DNA from: Pseudomonas sp. S30
GTDB taxonomy: Bacteria; Pseudomonadota; Gammaproteobacteria; Pseudomonadales; Pseudomonadaceae
NCBI RefSeq assembly: GCF_016518545.1
Contig: NZ_JACVTO010000021.1
Coordinates: forward strand, 37,682-101,681
DNA length: 64,000 bases
Direction of reading: 5' to 3'
The position numbers were made by a program, and so were the translations under genes. Within the stretch, counting starts at the first letter, position 1. Each line of letters opens with the position of its first letter. The notes under the pieces are model-generated. The model ran no database searches. It was not told where the DNA came from and saw only the letters and a list, made by a program, of their open reading frames with translations. Below, piece after piece: positions 45,899-55,600 of this stretch.

Positions 45899-46824
45899 CG
45901 GGCGCTCCCTGCGCGGTACGGGTGGGTCGCGTGCCAGTGGCGGGCGATGTCCACGCGCCGGGCGAACCACACCTGCTCGTGGCCCTTGGCGTAGTCGATG
46001 AACCGCTTGAGCGCGGCGATGCGCGCCGGACGCCCGACCAGCCGACAGTGCAGACCGATGGAGAGCATCTTCGGCGCCTCGGCACCCTCGGCATAGAGCA
46101 CGTCGAAGGCGTCCTTGAGGTACTGGAAGAACTGCTCGCCGCAGTTGAAGCCCTGAACCTGGGTGAAGCGCATGTCGTTGGTGTCCAGGGTATAGGGGAT
46201 CACCAGGTGCGGCTTGTCGGTGGGCGTGTTCTTCTCCCAGTACGGCAGGTCGTCGTCGTAGGTGTCGCTGTCGTAGAGGAAACCACCTTCTTCCATCACC
46301 AGGCGCCGGGTGTTGGGGCCGGTGCGCCCGGTGTACCAGCCCAGCGGCCGCTCGCCGCTGATCTCGGTGAGGATGCGGATGGCCTCGAGCATGTGCTCGC
46401 GTTCCTGGGCCTCGTCCATGTACTGGTAGTCGATCCAGCGGTAGCCGTGGCTGCAGATCTCATGGCCGGCCTGGACCATGGCACGGATCACGTCCGGATG
46501 GCGCTGGGCGGCCATGGCCACGGCGAACACCGTCAGCGGCACGCCGCTGTCCTTGAACAGCTTCAGCAGGCGCCATACCCCGGCACGGCTGCCGTATTCG
46601 TACAGCGATTCCATGCTCTGGCAACGCACGCCCTGTAGCGGCTGCGCGGCGACCATCTCGGACAGGAAGGCTTCGGACTCCTTGTCCCCGTGCAGAATGC
46701 AGCGCTCGCCGCCTTCCTCGTAGTTGAGCACGAAGGACAGGGCGATGCGGGCGTTGCCCGGCCATTGGGCGTGGGGAGGTTGGCTGCCGTAGCCGATCAT
46801 GTCGCGAGGGTAGTCAGCGCTCAC
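45895..46824 (-). CDS. puuE: Allantoinase PuuE (polysaccharide-deacetylase-like)
   Basis: 309 residues of the metal-independent allantoinase family with a NodB-like fold: YPRDMIGYGSQPPHAQWPGNARIALSFVLNYEEGGE (in parts), AGHEICSHGYRWIDYQ, GWYTGRTGPNTRRL and LSIGLHCRLVGRPARI. It hydrolyses allantoin to allantoate and is unrelated to zinc-dependent AllB. The start is GTG (complement 46822-46824) with aagga 8 nt upstream. It is the first gene of the minus-strand run puuE-uraD-allA-puuD-permease. A TTACAA-18-TACAAT promoter overlapped by TTGTATACAA lies upstream. Confidence 0.95.
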   Translation of the reverse strand: MSADYPRDMIGYGSQPPHAQWPGNARIALSFVLNYEEGGERCILHGDKESEAFLSEMVAAQPLQGVRCQSMESLYEYGSRAGVWRLLKLFKDSGVPLTVFAVAMAAQRHPDVIRAMVQAGHEICSHGYRWIDYQYMDEAQEREHMLEAIRILTEISGERPLGWYTGRTGPNTRRLVMEEGGFLYDSDTYDDDLPYWEKNTPTDKPHLVIPYTLDTNDMRFTQVQGFNCGEQFFQYLKDAFDVLYAEGAEAPKMLSIGLHCRLVGRPARIAALKRFIDYAKGHEQVWFARRVDIARHWHATHPYRAGSAR

Positions 46825-46898
46825 TGCGGTATTCCTTATGAACGTGGAAGCGGGTGGTGACGACCGCGGCGGGTTGTCGCAGGCACCGGAGTGGGCTG

Positions 46899-46928
46899 AT
46901 TGTATACAACCTGTACGGTAATTTGTAA
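46899..46928 (-). promoter_or_regulatory. Predicted puuE promoter with overlapping TTGTATACAA operator
   Basis: On the minus strand, TTACAA (complement 46923-46928), 18-nt spacer, TACAAT (complement 46899-46904). The perfect palindrome TTGTATACAA at 46900-46909 covers the -10 box, so a bound dimer should block RNA polymerase. Confidence 0.62.
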
Positions 46929-47101
46929 GCCCGAAATGTCGTGTTTATCTTCGGTCGTCGTCTTTGGGCAGGTTTTCACTGCCTTGCAAGAAACCTGCCC
47001 ATTCAGTCAGGTATCAACACGCAGAGTGGCATAGTCACAATGGGCGCACAATCATCTGTGTCAGAAGCACCCCGTCTGACCCAGAGCGGCAGTTGGTCGT
47101 A

Positions 47102-47119
47102 AAAATTGTGTACAATTTT
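47102..47119. promoter_or_regulatory. Operator-like inverted repeat upstream of hiuH
   Basis: aaaattgt-gt-acaatttt is a perfect 8-bp inverted repeat around a 2-nt centre. Its core TTGTGTACAA differs at one central base from the TTGTATACAA sites at gcl and puuE. It contains a TACAAT (47111-47116) that could be the hiuH -10 box. Confidence 0.6.
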
Positions 47120-47220
47120 CCAGCCAGATGCCCTAATGAGCACGTTTTCGGCGCTCGCTGCCCTGCAATGGGACACGCCGCCGCTCTTCGCCCAGATCAA
47201 TCACAAGAGGCCTCATACCG

Positions 47221-47574
47221 ATGGGACGTTTGACCACTCACGTGCTGGACGCCGCACACGGCTGTCCGGGCAGCTCCATCACCGTGGAGCTCTACCGGGT
47301 GCAGGATCAGCATCTGGAGCTCGTCACCCAGACCACGACCAACGGCGATGGCCGCGTGGACGCGCCGCTGCTGGAAGGAGAAGGTTACCGTACCGGTGTC
47401 TACCAGTTGCAGTTCAGCGTCGGTGACTACTACCGGGCGCGGGGCGTTGCGCTGGGCGATGCGGCGTTTCTCGATGTAGTGGTGCTGCGCTTCGGCATCG
47501 ATGAAGGCCAGGACCACTATCATGTGCCGCTGCTTATTTCACCGTATAGCTATTCGACTTACCGCGGAAGCTGA
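47221..47574 (+). CDS. hiuH: 5-hydroxyisourate hydrolase (transthyretin-like)
   Basis: 117 residues. N-terminal GRLTTHVLDAAHGCPG contains the catalytic H7, and the C-terminal tetrapeptide is YRGS, the mark that separates hydrolases from true transthyretins. It converts 5-hydroxyisourate, made by PuuD, to OHCU for UraD. The ATG at 47221 starts MGRLTTHV. The gene is divergent from puuE, with its own operator-like repeat, and is followed by a strong terminator. Confidence 0.96.
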   Translation: MGRLTTHVLDAAHGCPGSSITVELYRVQDQHLELVTQTTTNGDGRVDAPLLEGEGYRTGVYQLQFSVGDYYRARGVALGDAAFLDVVVLRFGIDEGQDHYHVPLLISPYSYSTYRGS

Positions 47575-47605
47575 CGGGTAGTCGAAAGTCTCTTCGTAGG
47601 TAGTT

Positions 47606-47633
47606 GCCCGCTCTCGCATGGGCGGGCTTTTTT
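47606..47633 (+). terminator. Rho-independent terminator after hiuH
   Basis: gcccgc (47606-47611) pairs with gcgggc (47622-47627), 10-nt loop, then six T. It ends the purine region before the two-partner secretion genes. Confidence 0.88.
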
Positions 47634-47771
47634 CATTTCGTAAAAGCTGTGACAGACGCGGCTTTTGCCGCTCCATGGCGCGGCTCGGCATGCTGGCGGC
47701 GTGCCTGAGCGCAGCGCGCTGAGCATCTGCTTTTCACTCCAAGCAAAAAGTTCCCGAATAGTCATGTTTAT

Positions 47772-47800
47772 TTGACGCCACTATATTGCCACCTTATGAT
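47772..47800 (+). promoter_or_regulatory. Predicted sigma70 promoter of the two-partner secretion operon
   Basis: TTGACG (47772-47777), a 17-nt spacer and TATGAT (47795-47800), 44 nt before the TpsB ATG. The surrounding 47740-47840 is AT-rich. Confidence 0.65.
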
Positions 47801-47844
47801 GCGCGCCGGTTACTGGCGTATGGCCATATAGAAGGGATCTACCG

Positions 47845-49566
47845 ATGTGGCGTTCGGAACGCCGGACTTGGCTTGCGCTGCTGTCCGCACTTGCATACCT
47901 GAGCACCTCCGGCATGGCGCACGCCGCCTCGCCGCTGGACACGCCGGGGACCACAGACCTCATCCGCGAGCGCCAAGATCGCCTGCTCGAAGAGCAGCAG
48001 CGGCGCCTGGAGGAACTCAAGGAGCTGCCTGGCAAGTCGACGCTACCCGCCACTCCTGCGGCGCCAGTCGACAGTCGCTGCTTCGAGATCGAGCGCATCG
48101 AACTCGTCGGCGCCGATGCCCTTTCGCAGCGCGAGCGCGACGCGTTGGTTGCGCCCTACATCGGCCAGTGCCTGGGTGTGCCGCAGCTTAACGCGGTGCT
48201 CAAGGCGATCACCGATCACTACCTGGCCCGTGGCCTGGTCACCAGCCGGGCCTACCTGCCGCAGCAGGACCTCTCCAGCGGCACCCTGAAGATTCAAGTC
48301 GTCGAAGGCCGGCTCGAAGGCTTGAAGGGCGCGGACGGCAGCGGTGTCACCCCCCGACAGTTGGCGATGACCTTTCCCGGCAGCCGCGGAGAGTTACTCA
48401 ACCTGCGTGAAGTCGAGCAGATGGTCGATCAGCTCAACCGCTTGCCCTCCAACCAGGTGCGCATGGAGTTAGCGCCCGGCAAGGCCGTAGGCGGCAGCGA
48501 CGTGGTGGTGCAGAACACCCCGCAAAAACCGTGGCGCGTCGGCTTGTCGCGGCACAATGGCGGCCAGCGCAGCACCGGCGAGCAGCAGTGGGGCGCCAGC
48601 CTGGACTGGGACGATCCGCTGGGGCTGGCGGATCAGCTGTCGTTGCGCGGTGGTCACGACGCACTCAGCGATCACCAGAAGAGCTCGCGCAACTCGGCGC
48701 TCAGCTATAGCCTGCCGTTGGGCTGGTGGACCCTCAGCTACAGCTTCAGCCAGAGCGACTATCGCTCTGAGGCGCAGGCCAACGGCTTCACCTTCAAGCA
48801 GACCGGCGACAGCCAGAACCACCAGGTGCGCCTGGAGCGTGTCATCCATCGCGATGCCCTGAGCAAGACCTCGCTGAACACCGGGGTGGCCTACCTGCGC
48901 ACCAACAATTACATCGAAGACAGCAAGCTGGCGCTGAGCAGCAACCGCCTCAGCGAAGCGCAGTTCGGCATCAACCATGGCCGGCGTATCGGCGGTGCCT
49001 TCCTCAACATCGACCTGGGCATGCAGAACGGCATCGGAGCCTTCGACGCCCAGGGCAATCATCACCCGCACCCAGGTCAGGCGGATGCGCGCTACCGCAA
49101 GTACACCGCCACGTTGAGCTACCTGCATCCGTTCACGCTGTGGGGCGAGTCGCTGAGCTTCAGCAGCCTGATGACCGGCCAGCGCAGCGAGGATGTGCTG
49201 TTTTCGCCACAACGCATGAGCCTGGGCGGGCAGTCGTCGATTCGCGGCTACAAGGACCAGATGCTGGCCGGCGACAGCGGCGGCTACTGGCGCAACGACC
49301 TGCGCTGGAGTCGCCCGATGACCTGGGCCTGGCTGCAACCGGTATTCAGCCAGTACGGCGCCAGCCTGGGCTACGACCAGGGCGTGATCAGCCACGGCCG
49401 CTACAACGCCGAGCAACATGGGCGCATGAGCAGCCATTCGCTGGACCTGTTCGCTGGCGGAAAGAACCTCTCGCTGGCGGTCACCTTCGCCCGTTCTCTG
49501 GAGCGACCGGCCGCCGTCACCGAGCGTGAGGCGCCGATCTACTTTCGCCTGGACCTTCTCCTGTAA
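47845..49566 (+). CDS. Two-partner secretion transporter TpsB (FhaC/ShlB/CdiB type)
   Basis: 573 residues. A signal peptide ends near ...TSGMAHA, followed by the N-terminal plug helix (LIRERQDRLLEEQQRRLEEL), a pair of POTRA domains (~75-225: CFEIERIELVGADALSQ, GLVTSRAYLPQQDLSSGTLKIQVVEG) and a 16-strand outer-membrane barrel. The loop-6 motif is SIRGYKDQ (VRGY class) near residue 472, which controls passage of the partner. It exports the adjacent TpsA through the outer membrane. ATG at 47845 with gaaggg upstream. The TpsA gene starts 34 nt after its stop. Whether the pair works as an adhesin or as contact-dependent inhibition is decided by the TpsA C-terminus, outside this window. Confidence 0.94.
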   Translation: MWRSERRTWLALLSALAYLSTSGMAHAASPLDTPGTTDLIRERQDRLLEEQQRRLEELKELPGKSTLPATPAAPVDSRCFEIERIELVGADALSQRERDALVAPYIGQCLGVPQLNAVLKAITDHYLARGLVTSRAYLPQQDLSSGTLKIQVVEGRLEGLKGADGSGVTPRQLAMTFPGSRGELLNLREVEQMVDQLNRLPSNQVRMELAPGKAVGGSDVVVQNTPQKPWRVGLSRHNGGQRSTGEQQWGASLDWDDPLGLADQLSLRGGHDALSDHQKSSRNSALSYSLPLGWWTLSYSFSQSDYRSEAQANGFTFKQTGDSQNHQVRLERVIHRDALSKTSLNTGVAYLRTNNYIEDSKLALSSNRLSEAQFGINHGRRIGGAFLNIDLGMQNGIGAFDAQGNHHPHPGQADARYRKYTATLSYLHPFTLWGESLSFSSLMTGQRSEDVLFSPQRMSLGGQSSIRGYKDQMLAGDSGGYWRNDLRWSRPMTWAWLQPVFSQYGASLGYDQGVISHGRYNAEQHGRMSSHSLDLFAGGKNLSLAVTFARSLERPAAVTEREAPIYFRLDLLL

Positions 49567-49600
49567 ATTTTCGTCGTGCCTTCGGGCACTGGGGTAACAC

Positions 49601-52600
49601 ATGGACGTTCGCCAGTACGCCTTCCTCGTGCGTCAGCCTTCTGCTGCCGTGAAGAGCCGTTCCCACTTCCTGGGAATGCCCAAGCGCGGGCTGGCCTTCA
49701 TCCTGGCCAACGCCATGTTCTGGCAGCCCTTGCTGGTGCAGGCCGAGGGCATCGTGGTCAGTGCGCCGGGCACCACGCTCGGCCAGGCCGGCAACGGCGT
49801 GCCGATCGTCAATATCGCCGCGCCCAACGGCAATGGCTTGTCCCACAACCAGTACCAGGACTACAACGTCGGCGCCAACGGGGTCATCCTCAACAATGCC
49901 ACCGCGCGCACCCAGGCGACTCAGTTGGGTGGCATCATCGTCGGCAACCCGAACTTCAACGGCAGCGCCGCCAACGTAATTCTCAACGAGGTCAACGGCG
50001 CCAGTCCCTCCCAGCTACGTGGCTACACCGAAGTGGCGGGGCAGGCCGCCCATGTGATCGTCGCCAACCCCTACGGCATCAGTTGTAACGGGTGCGGCTT
50101 CATCAACACGCCCCAGGCGACCCTCACCTCCGGCAAGGCGGTGATTGAAAGCGGCCAGGTCGCGCGCTATCAGGTCGACCGCGGCAGTGTGGCTATCGAA
50201 GGCTCAGGCCTGAACGCCAGCAACGTCGATCAGTTCGAGATCATCACTCGCGCTGCCACCCTCAATGCGCAGATCCAGGCCAACAAGCTGGCGATCGTGA
50301 CTGGTCGCAACGACGTCGACGCGCGTACCTTGAGCGCCACCGCGCGCGCCGCAGATGGCAGCCAGACACCTGAGCTGGCCATCGACGCCTCGGCGCTTGG
50401 CGGCATGTACGTAGGCGCCGTCAAGCTGATCGGCACCGAGGCTGGCGTCGGTGTACGGCTGGCCGGCGACATGGTCGCTGGGGGTGACATCCAGATCGAT
50501 GCGGCGGGTCATGTGGTCATGGGCCAGGCCTCCGCTGGCAGCAGCATCAGCGTCCAGGCGCAGAGCCTCGATGCTCAGGCGCCGGTGTACGCCGGGACCG
50601 ATCTGTCGATCAAGACCCGCGCAGCGCTGAACAACCAAGGCAGCTTGGCGGCCCGGAACACCCTGACGCTGGACGCCGACGGACGCCTCACCAACCGCGG
50701 CATCATCGAGGCCGGCGTCAACGCTGACAACAGCCGCAATGGCCAAGGCGATGTGCGGGTCAAGGCACAGCATATCGACAACACCGGTCGCAGCGTCATC
50801 GCCAGCCGCGCGTTGAGTCTCACCAGCGGCGAAGTGTTGAACCAGGGTGGCACCCTCAGCGGTCAGCACAGTGCGCAGGTGACCGCTTCTATACTGGACA
50901 ACCAGAGCCAAGGTCGCGTGCTCAGCGGCGGCAGTGGGCTGATCGCTGCCGAACGTCTGCTCAATGCCCAAGGCGGCCTGATCACCGCTAGCGGCCCCTT
51001 GACCGCTTCGGTGGGCCAGCTCATCAACGCGCGTGGCGAGCTGTCCAGCCTGGCGCAGGTCACGCTGCAAGTGGCTTCGCTGGATAACGTCGCGGGGCTG
51101 GTGTCGGCAGGGCAGGGCCTGAGCCTGACGGCCCAAGGTGCGGTCGACAACCAAGACGGTCGGATCGTTGCGCAGCAGGCCGTGCAGCTCGCGGCCGCCG
51201 CGCTGAACAACGGCCAGCAAGGCGTGCTCAACAGCCAGGGCAGCCTGGGCATCGAGGTCGGCGGCGCCCTGGTCAATCGACAGGGGCGCATCGAGTCCAG
51301 CACAGCCGCCTTGGTCAAGGCCGGTACGCTGGACAACCAGGGCGGCAAGCTCATCAGCCAGCAGACCCTGGACCTGAGCGCCGGTGCGGTCGACAACGGC
51401 GCCGCCGGTGAGATCGGCAGTGCCCAGGGGCTCAGTGCCAACCTTGGCAGCCTGGACCAGCACAGCGGCGGACGTTTCTACAGCAACGCCGATCTGGGCC
51501 TGAACCTCAACCAGGGCCATCTGGACAACCGCAGCGGCCTGATCAACGCCGCCGGGCAATTGACCTTCGCCAACCTCGGCGGCGTCGACAACCGCCAAGG
51601 CGAAATCTCGAGTGCGCGCGCCTTCGCCATAGCGGCGCGCAGCCTGGACAATGGCGCTGGCAAGCTGCTCAGCGATCAGGGCCTGACCCTGCGCATTGCC
51701 CAGGTCCTGAACAACGGTGCAGGCTCGATCGTCGCCAGTGGCCTGCAGATCGAGGCTGCCACCGTGGCGAACGACCAGGGCGGCACCTTGAGCAGCCGCG
51801 ACACCCTCGGTATGCGCATGACGGGGGCGCTCGACAACCGCGGCGGCCACCTCGCCAGCACTGCCGCCAGCCAGCTCGACGTGGGCAGCCTGAACAACGC
51901 GGGTGGCCGGCTTTCCAGCCAGGCCAGCCTGCGTCTGGACCTCAACCGCGGTCACCTGGACAACCAGGGCGGTCTGATCAGCGCCCCTGGCCAACTCCTG
52001 CTGAACAACCTCGACAGTGTCGACAATCAAGGCGGCGAGCTGTCCAGCGCCACCGGCTTCACACTGGTCGCCGACACTCTGGACAACCGCAACGGCAAGG
52101 TGCTGAGCGACCGATCCCTGAGCCTGACGCTCGCCCGGGTATTGAATAACGCGGCAGGCCGGCTCAGTGCCGCGTCGCTGCAAGTGCAGACCGCCAGCAT
52201 GGACAACAGCGCCGGCCATCTGCTGGCGCGTGACGGGTTGGGTCTGGGCGTTGCTGGCGGACTGCTCAACCGTGGTGGCGAGGTAGTGGGCCAGGATGTG
52301 CAGCTCACCGCCGGATCGCTGGACAACGGCCAGGGCCAGGTGCAAGGCGAGCGCTTGCTGAAGATCGTCAGTGGCCAATTGAGCAACCGCCACGGCACGC
52401 TCGCCAGTAACCAGAATCTGCAGATGACCGCTGCCAGCCTGGACAACGCCTTCGGTCGTCTCACCAGCAGTGCCAGCCTGAGTGCGGCGATCGCCGGTAA
52501 CCTGCTCAACCAGAGCGGGCTGCTGACCACAGGCGCCGACCTGGACCTGAGCGCTGCCAACCTGAACAACCAGGCCGGCCAACTGGTCGCAGGCGGCGCC

Positions 52601-55600
52601 CTGCAATTGCGCGGCGCGCAGCTGGACAACAGCCAGGGCGGTCGCGTCACCGGCAACACCGTCAATGCCTCCGTGACCGGCCTCGATCAGCAGGGTGATG
52701 GCCGCCTCTTCAGTCAGGCAGGCCTGAGCCTGGACCTGGGCGGCGGCCACCTGAACAACCAGGGAGGGTCGATCACCGCCCCCGGTGCGCTGCTGCTCAC
52801 CGGACTTTCCAGCGTCGATAACCAGGGTGGGCAGATCTCCAGTGCCCAAGGCTTCGGCCTGCAAGCGGACAGCCTGGACAACACCGGTGGCAAGGTCTTG
52901 AGCGAGCGGACCCTGGAGCTGCGCATCGCCCAGGCGCTGGAGAACGCCAAGGGCATGATCGCCGGTACTCACCTTCAGGTGCGCAGCGCGCGCCTGGGCA
53001 ACCAGCAGGGCACCCTGAGCGCCCAGCACAGCGCCAGGCTGAACGTCGATGGCCTGCTGGACAACCGCAGCGGCAAGCTATTGGCCAGTGAGCTTGGGTT
53101 GGACGCAGGCGCCCTGGACAACGGTGCCGGGCAGGTCCAAGGCGACCGCAGCCTTGCCCTCGCCACGGGTGCGCTAACCAACCAGCGCGGAAGCCTGGCC
53201 TCCGTCAACAGCCTCGCACTGACCGCCACCAGCCTGGACAACACCGAAGGCTCGCTGACCAGCGAAGGTACCCTGACCGCCGCCATCGCCACCCACCTGC
53301 TCAACCAGGCAGGCATGCTGGCCGCCGGTGGCAACCTCAGCCTGACAGTGGGCAGCCTGGACAATCGAGGTCAAGGCCGTATCAGCAGCAAGACGGACCT
53401 GAGCCTGGCCGGCACGACACTGGACAACCGCACCGGCACGCTCGGCGCGGTCGGCGCACTCGAGCTGGTTGGGTCGAGCCTGGATAACCGGCAGGGTAGC
53501 CTGTACGCCAACCAGCGCCTGGAACTGGCGTTGACCGATGCGCTGGACAACAGCCAGCACGGCAGCCTGCGCGGTGAAGTGGCGCTGCGCCTGAAGGCCG
53601 GAGAGGTGAACAACAGTGAGGGTGGACGCATCAGCGCCGGGCAGTCGCTCGAGGCCAGCGTCACGGGGCTGGACCAGCACGACGATGGCCGCCTGAGCGG
53701 CCAGGGTTCGGTTCGACTGGATCTCAACCTCGGCCTGCTGAACAACCAGGGCGGGACCCTCAGCGCCACGGGCCCGTTGCTGTTGAGCAACCTGCGGCAG
53801 GTCGACAACCAGGGCGGGGAGATCTCCAGCGGCCAGGCCTTCACGTTGATGGCCGACACGCTGGACAACCGCAACGCCAAGGTGCTCAGCGAGCAGGCCC
53901 TGACCCTGCGGATCGCCCAGCTGCTGGACAACACCAGAGGGCAGGTGTCCGCCAAGCGCCTGGCGGTGTCCGCTGGCACGCTGGACAATCTGAGCGGCAC
54001 GCTCGGTGCCGGCGAAGACCTGACCTTGCAGGTCGAGGGTGCCCTGGACAATCAGGGCGGCAAGCTGCTCGCCCGCGCCGCTTCGCTCCAGGTGGGCGCC
54101 CTGGACAATCGCCAGGGCTTGGTGCAAGGCGACACCACCCTCGAGCTCGCCAGCTACGGCGCCGTGGATAACCGCCAGGGCACGCTGTTCGCCACCCAGG
54201 CCCTGGATCTCAGCGCGGCCAGCCTGGACAACAGTGGCGGTAAACTGAGCAGCGATGCGCAGCTCACGGCGACCCTCGCCGGCAACGTGCTCAACCAGGC
54301 CGGCCTGTTCATGGCTGGCGCCAGCCTGCAACTGAGTGCCGCCAGCCTGGACAACCGCAACGGCAAACTCGCCAGCCAGGCACACCTGACCGCGTCCATC
54401 GCAGGCCAGGTGCTCAATCAGACCGGCGACCTCAGCGCAGGCGCCGACCTGCAACTGCGCGCCGACAGCCTCGACAACCGTGTGCGGGGTCGCGTCCATG
54501 GCCATGACCACCTGAACCTGTCGGTCGCCGGCAGCCTAAACAATGCCCACGGCACCCTCCACAGCGACGCCGGCCTTGCGCTCGCAGCCGCTCAGGTCGA
54601 CAACAGCGGCGGCGGGCGCATCACCAGCCAGCAGCAGCTCACGGCCTCGGTCACCGGCCTGGACCAGCATGACGACGGCGGTCTCTACAGCCAGACAGGG
54701 CTCAGCCTGAACCTGAACCACGGCCATCTGGACAATCAGGGTGGGTTGATCCACGCCCCAGGCGCGCTGCTGCTGAGTAACCTCGCCAGCGTGGACAACC
54801 GTGGCGGGGAAATCTCCAGCCCCCAGGCGCTGACCTTCGCTGCCGATACGCTGGACAATCGCCACGGCAAGTTGCTCAGTGAACAGGGGCTGCTGGTGCG
54901 CATCGCCAATGCGCTGGACAACACCCAAGGCCTGGTGCGCGCCAACGCTGTGGACCTGCGCGCCAACAGCTTGGTCAACGCCGCCGGCACGCTCAGCGCC
55001 CGGGACGCGCTGACGGCGCAGATCGCCACGACCCTGAACAATGACCAAGGACAGATCCTCGGCGCTACCACCCACCTCACCGGGGCCACGTTGGACAACG
55101 CCCAGGGCCTGATCCAGGGCGACCAGCAGCTGGCACTGCGCGACTGGCAGACGATTTCCAACCATCACGGTCGCCTCGTCAGCGGCCAGGCCCTGAGCCT
55201 GGACGTCGCCAACCTGGACAACAACCAGGGCACGCTCACCAGCGACGCCACCCTCGACGCCCTGGTCAGCGGCCAGTTGCTCAACCAGGCAGGGTTGATC
55301 GGGGCCAGCGCCCGCCTGCGGCTGAACGCCGCCAGCCTGAACAACCAGGTCAAGGGCCGGATCATCGGCCGCAGCGACCTGGATCTCACCTTCGGCCACT
55401 TCGACAACCGTGGCGGCAGCGCCGTGGCTGTGGCGCAACTGCGGGCCAAGGGCACCTCGCTGGACAACCGTGACGCTGGCCTGGTCAATTCAGGCCAGGC
55501 CATGAATCTGACGCTGGACACGTTGGACAACCGTGCCGGGGAGGTCTCCAGCGTGAGCGCGCTGACCCTCGCCGCCGGCGAACTGGACAACAGCGCCGGC

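Larger units (their letters stand above)
46825..47220. other. Divergent regulatory region between puuE and hiuH
   Basis: No gene seen in 396 nt. It carries the puuE promoter, the TTGTATACAA palindrome (46900-46909) and the longer inverted repeat at 47102-47119 in front of hiuH. Composition is more AT-rich than the flanking genes, as expected of a control region. Confidence 0.6.

Noticed and set aside
47559..47765. Small minus-strand open frame between hiuH and TpsB
   Set aside because: It runs through the hiuH terminator and has no ribosome site or recognisable product.
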